A stretch of DNA of 64,000 bases, from assembly GCA_020723325.1 (NCBI GenBank), contig DYJD01000002.1, forward strand, positions 95,629-159,628, read 5' to 3'. The translations under genes were made by a program, and so were the position numbers. The notes beneath the pieces were generated by a model. It saw only the letters and a list, made by a program, of their open reading frames with translations. It did not search any database and was not told the DNA's origin. The DNA is from Desulfosudis oleivorans (GTDB lineage Bacteria > Desulfobacterota > Desulfobacteria > Desulfobacterales > SURF-7). Every line of letters starts with the position of its first letter. Within the stretch, counting starts at the first letter, position 1. Of this stretch, positions 33,947-41,971 are shown piece after piece.

Positions 33947-35086
33947 ATGAAAACGATATTGATCGTAGACGATGACCAAACCACGCGAAATCTGATCTCG
34001 CGCATTCTAAGCCATGCTGAAGAATTGGCTGTTATTACGGCTGCAAATGGACAAGAGGCAATTGAAATAATCAATAAAACAAATATTGATCTTATTATAA
34101 CCGATATTGTCATGCCGGTTATGGATGGATTCGAACTCCTGTCATATATAAGCGAAAATTGCCCTGAGATCCCTGTTTTTGTCATGACGGCCCATGATTC
34201 CCCTGAAATCGACTCCAAGATTAGGTCATTGAATATCGCCCAATATTTTATTAAGCCGTTGAATATGGACGAATTTAAGTTGCGATTATTCGACGAATTG
34301 GAATCCGGTGCAGAAGGCCAAATTCATGGAATCGGCCTAGTTTCCTTTATGCAATTGGTGGAGATGGAAAGTAAAACCTGCACGCTTAACATCCGGTCAA
34401 AGACCGACGGAAAAGCCGGCAAGCTCTATTTTTTTAAAGGGGAATTAACCACGGCCGAGGCCGGTGAACTAACCAATGAAAAAGCGGTTTACGAAATTGT
34501 AAGCTGGGAAAAAACAACCATCTCAATTGAAAAATTATGCAAAAAACAAGTCAAGGAAATTGCCCAGCCGCTGCTGAATATTTTGATGGAGGGGATTCGA
34601 ATAAAGGATGAAAAAACCGCCCAATTGAATATCGGGAAAAATCCTTTAAAAATGAAACCCAAAGCAGCTCAAACCAATCCAAAACCGGTAGCACCGGCAC
34701 CGGCGAAAGCCACTGTTTCACCGGAAGCGAGTAAAAAATCGGAAATCGCGCAACAAGACATAGCCGATCGGGCGCGACTGGCCAACGCCCTCGAAAAACT
34801 GACAGAGGTTGTGGAATACTGTATTTTTGATCCAAATGATTCAGTCGTCAAAACAGATTCAAGATCAGGGACCACAGCAAAAGTAAAGCCGTCGACTTTA
34901 TTTGCCTTATCCACAGAAATCGGCGCCCACCTTGAATTCAGCTTGCCCATTTCTTTTATGTTGAATACGGAAAACGGTCATCGCTATGTCATGTTTCGAT
35001 ACAAGAATAATCAAATAATTGTTTCTCTAAAATCAGGTTTCTCGCAAATTGGATTTTTGAGCAAGTTGAAATTGATCAAAATATAA
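33947..35086 (+). CDS. Receiver-PATAN (DUF4388) protein with roadblock-like tail
   Basis: 379 residues. The receiver domain (1-120: TILIVDDDQTTRNLI, IDLIITDIVMPVMDG, YFIKPLNMDE) is followed by a PATAN/DUF4388 domain (about 125-230: GIGLVSFMQLVEMESKTCTL, GKLYFFKGELTTAEAGELTN) and a Lys/Ala/Pro-rich linker. The C-terminal 100 residues resemble a roadblock/LC7 fold. PATAN-receiver proteins link phosphorelays to small-GTPase or motility control. It heads a tight plus-strand group with two more roadblock-type proteins and two sensors. The ATG at 33947 is preferred to a TTG one codon earlier. Confidence 0.85.
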   Translation: MKTILIVDDDQTTRNLISRILSHAEELAVITAANGQEAIEIINKTNIDLIITDIVMPVMDGFELLSYISENCPEIPVFVMTAHDSPEIDSKIRSLNIAQYFIKPLNMDEFKLRLFDELESGAEGQIHGIGLVSFMQLVEMESKTCTLNIRSKTDGKAGKLYFFKGELTTAEAGELTNEKAVYEIVSWEKTTISIEKLCKKQVKEIAQPLLNILMEGIRIKDEKTAQLNIGKNPLKMKPKAAQTNPKPVAPAPAKATVSPEASKKSEIAQQDIADRARLANALEKLTEVVEYCIFDPNDSVVKTDSRSGTTAKVKPSTLFALSTEIGAHLEFSLPISFMLNTENGHRYVMFRYKNNQIIVSLKSGFSQIGFLSKLKLIKI

Positions 35087-35124
35087 ACAGATTTTTCAGA
35101 TAGCGGAACCAGCAAGGAGGGCGG

Positions 35125-35796
35125 ATGAGCACGGTATTTCAAGATTTTAAATCCATCAACGGATTCATAGGCGGGTATGTTTTCAAACCCAAAATCGGTA
35201 TTTTGGCAAGGGACATGCCGGCTGTTTATAAAGACAAAAAGCTTTCAGATCTTGCTGATGTTCTTATAAAAACATATAAATCAGGTAGTCTGCATTTTCC
35301 CAATATAATTGATGTTTCCATTTGTTTTCAGGAGGCGGTAATTATTATTCGGGAGGCACCTAATAGCGTATTTATTTTTATTTTGGCTGATCCTGCTTCC
35401 AATATTAATCTGTTCAACATGACCCTGAGTGTACTGATGGAGGAAGTCTCCGAGCTTGTTGAAGTGCCGGAACAGGTCGAAAAAGCAGAGAAAACAGAGC
35501 CGGATGCAATTACTCAACCGATTAAGGCCGGCCCATTGACTGCCGAAGAATTGCTCAGAGAGGGGCCCCTGTCCGCTACGCTGCTGGCAATACAAGATGC
35601 TTTGGCTATGGTAATGGGACCCATTGCGCGAGTCATTATGATAGATGCCTTGAATGAATGGCTGAAAACCGGCCCGCCCTCCAATGGGGCCATCCCGTTG
35701 CTTGCCAACATCTTATGTAAAGAGATCAACGATTCCCAGCGCGCCGAAGATTTTAAAAAGCGAATATCCACCTTGGTTTCACAGACAAATAATTAA
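35125..35796 (+). CDS. Roadblock/LC7-like protein
   Basis: 223 residues. The first 110 residues (GGYVFKPKIGILARDMPAVY, VIIIREAPNSVFIFILADP) have the alternating strand and helix pattern of a roadblock/MglB-like module. A Glu/Lys-rich linker and a helical C-terminal region with LLREGPLSATLLAIQDALAMV follow. AGGAGG precedes the ATG. It sits between the receiver-PATAN protein and a minimal roadblock protein, so the three may form one complex. The assignment is by fold pattern, not strong motif. Confidence 0.6.
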   Translation: MSTVFQDFKSINGFIGGYVFKPKIGILARDMPAVYKDKKLSDLADVLIKTYKSGSLHFPNIIDVSICFQEAVIIIREAPNSVFIFILADPASNINLFNMTLSVLMEEVSELVEVPEQVEKAEKTEPDAITQPIKAGPLTAEELLREGPLSATLLAIQDALAMVMGPIARVIMIDALNEWLKTGPPSNGAIPLLANILCKEINDSQRAEDFKKRISTLVSQTNN

Positions 35797-35811
35797 GGGA
35801 AGGATTGCCGT

Positions 35812-36177
35812 ATGTCTAGCATTAGAGAAAAATTTGGAAAACGGCTTTTACAGATAAATGGAGTTAAGCGTTTTATTCTTGTTCGAAATGACGGCGAGAT
35901 ACTTGCTCATAATTTGGCAGAGGAAAATCCGGAAACCTTATCCTCAATCTTGTTGTTCAGTGCCTTGAACTGCGATAAAATTAAATCCGGTTTTGGTTTT
36001 CGCAATACAAAATACATGGCTGTCTCCAAGGAAAACAACGAAAATTTGTATATTTTTCAGATGGAAAAATATTATTTGGGTGTCATGCAACATGCAAACG
36101 CGAATATGATGGAACTGATCAGAGATGTTTCCAGCTTTATCGACAGTATCATGATGACAAAGGCCAACATCAGTTAA
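35812..36177 (+). CDS. Small roadblock/LC7-like protein
   Basis: 121 residues: one roadblock-like unit (VKRFILVRNDGEILAHNLAE, KYMAVSKENNENLYIFQME, YYLGVMQHANANM). MglB-type proteins of this size are GTPase-activating proteins for MglA, but no MglA GTPase gene is in the window. It begins 16 bases after the previous gene and ends 18 before the next, so it is co-transcribed. Confidence 0.68.
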   Translation: MSSIREKFGKRLLQINGVKRFILVRNDGEILAHNLAEENPETLSSILLFSALNCDKIKSGFGFRNTKYMAVSKENNENLYIFQMEKYYLGVMQHANANMMELIRDVSSFIDSIMMTKANIS

Positions 36178-36194
36178 CCAGCAGGAGGTTACTC

Positions 36195-36806
36195 ATGCGA
36201 CCAGGGAGATATCTGTTTTTTGTTATAGCCCTTCTTTGCGCGGTATTGCTTAATATTTCCCATCCGAAAAGAATCAATGCAGAGGAGAAACTCTCTGATT
36301 TTGATGAACAAGTCAGGAAATGGGCAACGAGTTGCAGAAACGAAGTCACCGAGCAGCTCGAGCTGTTGCTTTCTTCGGGCCGATTGACCATCGGTCAGAT
36401 CTTTGATACTTTCTATGTTCCTATCCCCAATACAGATCCGCAAAAATATCATACCCAGTATGATAAATATACGGATGAAGTATTGCTGCCTATTTTGGAT
36501 AAATACCTGGCCAAAGACAAACGCATCATGTTCGTTGTTGCGGTTGATGTAAACGGTTATCTGCCGACTCACAACAGTAAATATTCTCTGCCGCTGATCA
36601 ATGATTATGAAGCGGATGTGAGTCGCAATCGAACCAAAAGGCTGTTCAATGATCGGACCGGACTTGCCGCTGCCCGTAGCACCGACCAGTTTTTATTGCA
36701 GCGGTACAGCCGGGATACCGGCGAAAACATGGCTGATTTATCCGTACCGATTTTTATTAAGGAAAAGCATTGGGGGGCAGTGCGCTTCGGTTATCGCATC
36801 GACTGA
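36195..36806 (+). CDS. Secreted stand-alone sensor domain
   Basis: 203 residues with an N-terminal signal peptide (about 1-29, hydrophobic core LFFVIALLCAVLLN, then NAEEKL) and no second membrane segment. The rest matches a ligand-sensor region known from chemoreceptors: YVPIPNTDPQKYHTQYDKYT, VDVNGYLPTHNSKYS, NRTKRLFNDRTGLAAARST, RDTGENMADLSVPI, KHWGAVRFGYR. It should be a soluble periplasmic protein. The next gene encodes a membrane-bound relative. It may be a periplasmic ligand-binding partner or decoy. Ligand unknown. Confidence 0.72.
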   Translation: MRPGRYLFFVIALLCAVLLNISHPKRINAEEKLSDFDEQVRKWATSCRNEVTEQLELLLSSGRLTIGQIFDTFYVPIPNTDPQKYHTQYDKYTDEVLLPILDKYLAKDKRIMFVVAVDVNGYLPTHNSKYSLPLINDYEADVSRNRTKRLFNDRTGLAAARSTDQFLLQRYSRDTGENMADLSVPIFIKEKHWGAVRFGYRID

Positions 36807-36916
36807 TTCAGGGCAATAATACAAACCCCGTCATGATTTTGCTGGAATTGCAGTTTCACTGAAAACTGAATAAAAATGGTTTGAATCAATCCTAATTTAC
36901 TGTCAAGGGGGAAAGA

Positions 36917-37822
36917 ATGATTAAAGCGGTATCAACCCGACTGGATGTAAAGATTTCGTTGATGGTTACGGCGATTCTAAGTGTTGTCATCATTGCCGGA
37001 ACACTTTATTTGATCAAACAGCAAGGTGACAGTCTGGAAAATCAACTGATCAGCAAGGGCAAAATGGAATCCATCGTCGGTGCCAAAATGATCAGCCGCG
37101 TGCTGGAAGAAGCCATTGACAACGGTGTTTTTTCAGTTGCGGATGCATTTGATGAAAGTTATATTCCCATACCCGGATTTGATCCGCCCAAATATCATAC
37201 CAAATACGACTCCTACTTGGATAAGTCCATTTTATCATTGGAAGATGAATTCCTGAAGGATGAGAGTGCTGTTTTTGCCGTGGCCGTGGATCGAAACGGC
37301 TATCTGCCCACCCATAATACCCGTTATCAGCAACCTCCCACCGGCGACAAGGAAAAGGACAAGGTCGGCAACCGCACCAAAAGAATTTTCAGTGATGAGG
37401 TCGGCCTGAAGGCCGCCCGCAATACCACCGAAGGCTTTTTACAGGTATACCACCGCGATACAGGTGAAACCATGTGGGACATCTCCACCCCCGTTTTTGT
37501 GAAGAGGAAGCATTGGGGCGGCTTTCGCATTGGATACTCACTGGTCAAGTTGTCGGAAGCCAAAAACCGTCTGGCCTTGTCACTTACCGCTATTATGCTG
37601 ATAATCTTGATTCTTTCAGCCGTTTCGGTTTTTTGGCTGATCAAGAATGCCCTGAAACCCCTCAAGGAATTTTCGCGGATCGCATCGGATCTGGCCAGTG
37701 GCAAGGTTGAAGAAAAGATCGAAGCAAAATCCCAAGATGAAATCGGACAACTCGCCAATGTCCTTGAGCGCCTGCGGGTGAGCATCAAGACCGCCATGGA
37801 ACGCTTGATGCAAAAACGATAG
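36917..37822 (+). CDS. Membrane sensor with HAMP domain but no output domain
   Basis: 301 residues: TM1 about 12-34; a periplasmic domain (about 35-215) homologous to the preceding secreted protein (YIPIPGFDPPKYHTKYDSYL, VDRNGYLPTHNTRY, NRTKRIFSDEVGLKAARNT, KHWGGFRIGY); TM2 about 222-244; and HAMP about 245-298 ending in AMERLMQKR. No kinase, cyclase or methyl-accepting region follows; a normal stop ends the frame. It may signal through partner proteins such as the roadblock/PATAN group upstream, or be a truncated receptor. The stop shows no sign of a frameshift. Confidence 0.8.
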   Translation: MIKAVSTRLDVKISLMVTAILSVVIIAGTLYLIKQQGDSLENQLISKGKMESIVGAKMISRVLEEAIDNGVFSVADAFDESYIPIPGFDPPKYHTKYDSYLDKSILSLEDEFLKDESAVFAVAVDRNGYLPTHNTRYQQPPTGDKEKDKVGNRTKRIFSDEVGLKAARNTTEGFLQVYHRDTGETMWDISTPVFVKRKHWGGFRIGYSLVKLSEAKNRLALSLTAIMLIILILSAVSVFWLIKNALKPLKEFSRIASDLASGKVEEKIEAKSQDEIGQLANVLERLRVSIKTAMERLMQKR

Positions 37823-37838
37823 CCTTTGATAGTAACAA

Positions 37839-40013
37839 CTAGAAAGAATAACTTGTGCGGATGCCCAGGGATCTGCCGCGCACCGACCAGAATCCGGCCA
37901 GGGGAAGCTGATAGCGACTGTCGTCATTATCAAACAGATTTTTGGCGTATAACGAAATGTCAAGCTTGGATGTTACAACATTTTTAAACAACAGGTTGAG
38001 ATCCGTAAAATGCTCCGGGCCAAGCCGCCTATAGGCGCCCGGAGCATCCGGATTTTCCGTCCACATGTCGGTCCAGCCGCGATAATGGATATTCAATGAA
38101 ACTTGCGGTATTTGGGCGAAATATCCATTCAAGTGCAGATTGATCCCCAAATTCCAGGTGTGATGGGGGAATTGGGTCAGGGCCTTCCCTTCTGTGACAA
38201 GATAGGAATGCAACCAGTTGTATTCGACATTGTCCGTGGTTGTGCCGGAAAACCGGTCGATTTCAGCAAATATCACCCAGGCATAATTCCCATACCAGTC
38301 CATAAGGGCGCCGAGCTTATGCTGAAAATCGAATTCCAGCCCATAACTGGTGATTTGATTTGAATTGACATAAAGGGGAACGAGGGTCCCGCGATTTGTA
38401 TTTGTATGTATTCCGTATAAATTAAAAGCATTTGTAAAAGTAGTGTAATAGCCGGTCAACGCGCTTTGGAAATTTTCCAAATGGCAAATGAGTTGCAGGT
38501 CATGGGAATTGACTTCCTCGGATTTTTCAACCCCTATACCCGGGAAAGCCCCAAACCATGTGTCGATAAGCGGCTGCTGGCCTAAAAAGCTTTTTCCCAC
38601 CGGTGGCCGCACATAGCCGGTGTTGAACATGTATTTTGCCGTCCAGCCGGGGCCCAGACCCCAAATGGTGGAAAACCGCGGCAGCAGCTTGGTGCTGTCC
38701 TCACGTAAATCGTTTTTGTCCATGCGCAACCCGAAAATAAAATGCAGATCGGTTATTACGCGCCAGTCATCTTCAAGATATAGGGCCAGGGTGTTGTCTT
38801 TTTTATCCGGGGCGACCAAAATACGATATCGAGTCTCGCCGGCGGTCCCAGGTCTGGGATGCTTGGCACTGAAGATCACCGGATCAATTTCGGTTTGAAC
38901 GATTTGACAACCGCTTAAAACCCGGTGGTGATCAAAAAGGGTTGCCCTCAGCATCAGTTCTGCGCCCAGATTGGTTTCCTTGCTGGCAAAGGACTCGTCT
39001 AGTGTGTTCAGGGCCGGCGAGGTCACCGGATCAGCCATTTGTTGCCAACGCTCCATTAAATTGGAAAACACTTTGGTTTCAAGCGACAGGGTTTTGCTGA
39101 AATTTTTTAAATGATCAATATTTAAATAATAATGGCGTCGGCGATTGTATTTTTGATCCAGCGCTCCTATGGATTGGTCAAGGCGCGAGTCCATCAGGTC
39201 CGAGCCCCGGGCAGTAAATGTAAAATCCTTCTGGCGCAATTTACCGAATAGTTCATAGGAGTTATTGATTTTATCCATGGGGCCCCATTGGCCCAGCGGT
39301 TCCCAGTTTTTATGGGGAAGAAAGCCTTCTTTTGGATAACCATCTGATTTTGCATAGGTGAATGACAGCATGAGATCCTGCTGGGGATCTGCTCCATCAC
39401 TGCCGTATTGGACATTGGCATAGCGATAAAGATCTTCACCGGCATAATCGAGGGTTGCTTTCATACCGCCGATGTCTTTGCCCTCTTTGGTGATTAAATG
39501 AATGACGCCAAGGGCCGCATCGCTGCCCCAAAGGGTGGAGCCGGGTCCGCGAATGATCTCCACCCGTTTGATGTGGGAGAGCAATGGAAAGATGGGAAAA
39601 TCATCCGGCCCCTTATCCACAATACTGTTCATATTATGACCGTCGATCAGCAAGAGGTAGGGTTCATTTTCGCCGGCAACGATGCCACGGTTGCCGATCA
39701 GGGGATTGGCCGGATTGCGGGTTGTGAAATAACCCACGGTTCTGTCCAGGATTTCATTTATATTTCTAAGTCCTTGGCGCTCGATGTCTTCGGCGGTGTA
39801 GACCGTAACCACCGATGGTGCACTAAAAATCTGCTGGGCATTTTTCGAAGCGGTGATAACAATGGATTCAGCCTGAAGCCAACGGATTTCTTTGGTCAAC
39901 TCAGGATCCATGGTTTCCTTGTCCAAAAGCGAACGGTCCTGAGCCAAAAGTGATTGGGCAAAAACACAGAAAAGAAAGGTAAAGATGAATAGGGCGGCTT
40001 TGATTTTTGTCAT
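37839..40013 (-). CDS. TonB-dependent outer-membrane receptor
   Basis: 724 residues. A signal peptide of about 24 residues ends near SLLAQD. The plug domain follows, with SIVITASKNAQQIFSAPSVV, DIERQGLRNINEILD, GPGSTLWGSDAALGVIHLIT, and then a beta-barrel of about 550 residues ending in LGIRTSYSF with a C-terminal Phe. It imports a ligand across the outer membrane using TonB energy; BtuB/FepA-like specificity cannot be decided. It is encoded opposite to, and 17 bases from, the end of the HAMP sensor gene, and diverges from the two periplasmic binding-protein genes. Confidence 0.93.
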   Translation of the reverse strand: MTKIKAALFIFTFLFCVFAQSLLAQDRSLLDKETMDPELTKEIRWLQAESIVITASKNAQQIFSAPSVVTVYTAEDIERQGLRNINEILDRTVGYFTTRNPANPLIGNRGIVAGENEPYLLLIDGHNMNSIVDKGPDDFPIFPLLSHIKRVEIIRGPGSTLWGSDAALGVIHLITKEGKDIGGMKATLDYAGEDLYRYANVQYGSDGADPQQDLMLSFTYAKSDGYPKEGFLPHKNWEPLGQWGPMDKINNSYELFGKLRQKDFTFTARGSDLMDSRLDQSIGALDQKYNRRRHYYLNIDHLKNFSKTLSLETKVFSNLMERWQQMADPVTSPALNTLDESFASKETNLGAELMLRATLFDHHRVLSGCQIVQTEIDPVIFSAKHPRPGTAGETRYRILVAPDKKDNTLALYLEDDWRVITDLHFIFGLRMDKNDLREDSTKLLPRFSTIWGLGPGWTAKYMFNTGYVRPPVGKSFLGQQPLIDTWFGAFPGIGVEKSEEVNSHDLQLICHLENFQSALTGYYTTFTNAFNLYGIHTNTNRGTLVPLYVNSNQITSYGLEFDFQHKLGALMDWYGNYAWVIFAEIDRFSGTTTDNVEYNWLHSYLVTEGKALTQFPHHTWNLGINLHLNGYFAQIPQVSLNIHYRGWTDMWTENPDAPGAYRRLGPEHFTDLNLLFKNVVTSKLDISLYAKNLFDNDDSRYQLPLAGFWSVRGRSLGIRTSYSF

Positions 40014-40190
40014 GGGATTACCGTTCAGGAAATTGGTAGCAGATATTCAAGATTATATGCCTTTTAAATAAAAGCGCGGGCTCTGTCAACTTGAAAAGAG
40101 CTTTCTTCTCTATTTAAATAATGATATGCATGAGTTGTAAGTCTTTGGTAATTGCCTTTGATATTTGCCGGTTTTTCCAAGCAGGATGAC

Positions 40191-41063
40191 ATGCCTCACA
40201 ACTGCCAGCATACATCAAACAAAAGCAGATGGGTCGGTATCTATTGCCTGATATTGCAATGGGGGCTGCTTGCTTTTGCCTGGGCTGTTCTTGCCGATTC
40301 CGGAAAGACCACCATCTATTTTTTTTCATCTGAAACCAATATCAATAATTATGCCTCCCTGAAACAGGAATTTGATCGTTATCTGGCCCAACAAGGCCCA
40401 TATGAATTTCAGCCCTTCAAGGACCGGTCGGCCTTTGAAAAGCGGATTAAGGACGCCGGCAGCGGGTTGGTGCTCCTTTCTGCCTGGCATTACCAGGAGA
40501 TCTATAAATCCCATGATATTAAGCCCGTACTAATCGGGACATTGGGCGGTCACCAGACACAAAAACGAATTTTGGTGGTTTTAAATGGACAAACCGGCCC
40601 GGCAAAGTTTATGGACATTATTGCCTCTGCGGCTGATGAACAACTGACGCGGCTTGTTTGTGAAAAAATGGCATTGTCCATGCCTGTTGATTTCAAACAG
40701 CTAAAGATCCTTGCCGTGCCTAAGGATATCGACGCACTTATGTCGGTGGGGTTTGGAATTTCAAAGGCAGCGCTTACCACGGAAAATGCCTTTCAGAGGT
40801 TGAAAAGCGTGAATCCGGCGCTGCATCGCAAAATGAGGATTCTGGCCCTGGGACAGGATACATATATGCCCATCGTCGCTGTAATTTCCAGGGAAAATGA
40901 ACATGTCCGGCGCCTGCTGAGCATTGTTGAAAAAATGCCCGGAAATGAGGACGGACGGAGCCGCATCGGGATGCTCGGCCTGGACGGCTGGCATAAAGTC
41001 GAGCCGGCTGAGGAAAAAAAACTTGAATTAAACAATTGCAAAACAGCCCCGAAAATAAAGTGA
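40191..41063 (+). CDS. Periplasmic protein, phosphonate-binding (PhnD)-like
   Basis: 290 residues from the ATG at 40191. A hydrophobic N-terminal stretch (IYCLILQWGLLAFAWAVLAD) suggests a signal peptide. The mature part has the pattern of PhnD-type periplasmic binding proteins (YASLKQEFDRYLAQQ, GSGLVLLSAWHY, KILAVPKDIDALMSVGFGIS). There is no permease or ATPase gene nearby. It overlaps the next gene and precedes a sensor kinase, so a binding protein that presents ligand to a kinase or partners the divergent TonB receptor is likely. Family assignment moderate. Confidence 0.65.
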   Translation: MPHNCQHTSNKSRWVGIYCLILQWGLLAFAWAVLADSGKTTIYFFSSETNINNYASLKQEFDRYLAQQGPYEFQPFKDRSAFEKRIKDAGSGLVLLSAWHYQEIYKSHDIKPVLIGTLGGHQTQKRILVVLNGQTGPAKFMDIIASAADEQLTRLVCEKMALSMPVDFKQLKILAVPKDIDALMSVGFGISKAALTTENAFQRLKSVNPALHRKMRILALGQDTYMPIVAVISRENEHVRRLLSIVEKMPGNEDGRSRIGMLGLDGWHKVEPAEEKKLELNNCKTAPKIK

Positions 41064-41971
41064 AAACGTTAACAAACATCATTCGAGTTTTGCTTCTGCT
41101 GCTGGCGGCGCCCATGGCGGTGAAGGCCGAACCGAATATATTGGTCCTAAATTCCAATCAGTCCGTGGAAAAATACCTGATCGTGCAAGAAAGCTTTGTA
41201 TCATCTTTGGCCCAGCCGGTATCGGTCCTGGATTTGGCCACCCAGCAGCAATTGATCGTGGCGGAAGAGGCCATCGGCGCCAAGTCCTTTGATATCATCT
41301 ATTGCATCGGATCCAGGGCCTTCAATGTCGCCCATCAGAAAGCACCCACGGCAAATGTAATTTTTTCCGCGATCATCAACTGGAAAAGACTACCCATGAG
41401 GGATAAAACCTACGGCATTTCAAACGAGCTGCACCCGCTGATGCAGATGACCCTTTTTCGCTATATTTTCCCGGAGATTAAAAAGATCGGATTGCTGTAT
41501 GATGAACGTTTCAACCACGAGTGGTTTGATCAAGCAAGTATGGAAGCGAAAAATGTCGGAATCGAGCTCATGGGTCGCGCCATATCCGATGCAAACCAAG
41601 CAGGACCGGCCTTGAAGAAACTTTTAACTGAAGTGGAGGCATACTGGTTGATTTCAGATCCTACCATTATTTCAGGGGAAAAAACTTTATTGAATTTGAT
41701 GGAACTCTGTGATGGAAAACAAGTGCCGATTTTTTCCTACAATGAAGTTTTTGCCAAATACGGGGCTGTATTGATCGTCTCCCTTGATGAAGCCACCGTG
41801 GGCCGTCAGGCAGCCGGTATTGCCGGCAGTATCATCACAGGCGCGGCCATCGGTGAAAAAGTGCAGCTCCCGGTTGGTTCAAGGGTTGTATTAAACCTTA
41901 ACAAGATTCGAAAATATAGATTGCGCTACAGCGTTGATGCCTTGGCCAACGTCAACAGGATTATCGAGTGA
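41060..41971 (+). CDS. ABC-type substrate-binding protein (PF04392-like)
   Basis: 303 residues from a GTG overlapping the preceding stop (GTGA). A clear signal peptide ends near AVKAEPN. Motifs: NILVLNSNQSVEKYL, DIIYCIGSRAF, IGLLYDERFNHEWF, PIFSYNEVFAKYGAVLIVSLDEATVGRQAAGIA, typical of the ABC_sub_bind family. It lacks transporter partners and is translationally coupled to the downstream histidine kinase, so a ligand-sensing role with that kinase is inferred. Confidence 0.82.
   Translation: MKTLTNIIRVLLLLLAAPMAVKAEPNILVLNSNQSVEKYLIVQESFVSSLAQPVSVLDLATQQQLIVAEEAIGAKSFDIIYCIGSRAFNVAHQKAPTANVIFSAIINWKRLPMRDKTYGISNELHPLMQMTLFRYIFPEIKKIGLLYDERFNHEWFDQASMEAKNVGIELMGRAISDANQAGPALKKLLTEVEAYWLISDPTIISGEKTLLNLMELCDGKQVPIFSYNEVFAKYGAVLIVSLDEATVGRQAAGIAGSIITGAAIGEKVQLPVGSRVVLNLNKIRKYRLRYSVDALANVNRIIE

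Noticed and set aside
40014..40190. Cobalamin riboswitch upstream of the TonB receptor
   Set aside because: No B12-box-like conserved segment was visible in the short leader, and the receptor specificity is not established.
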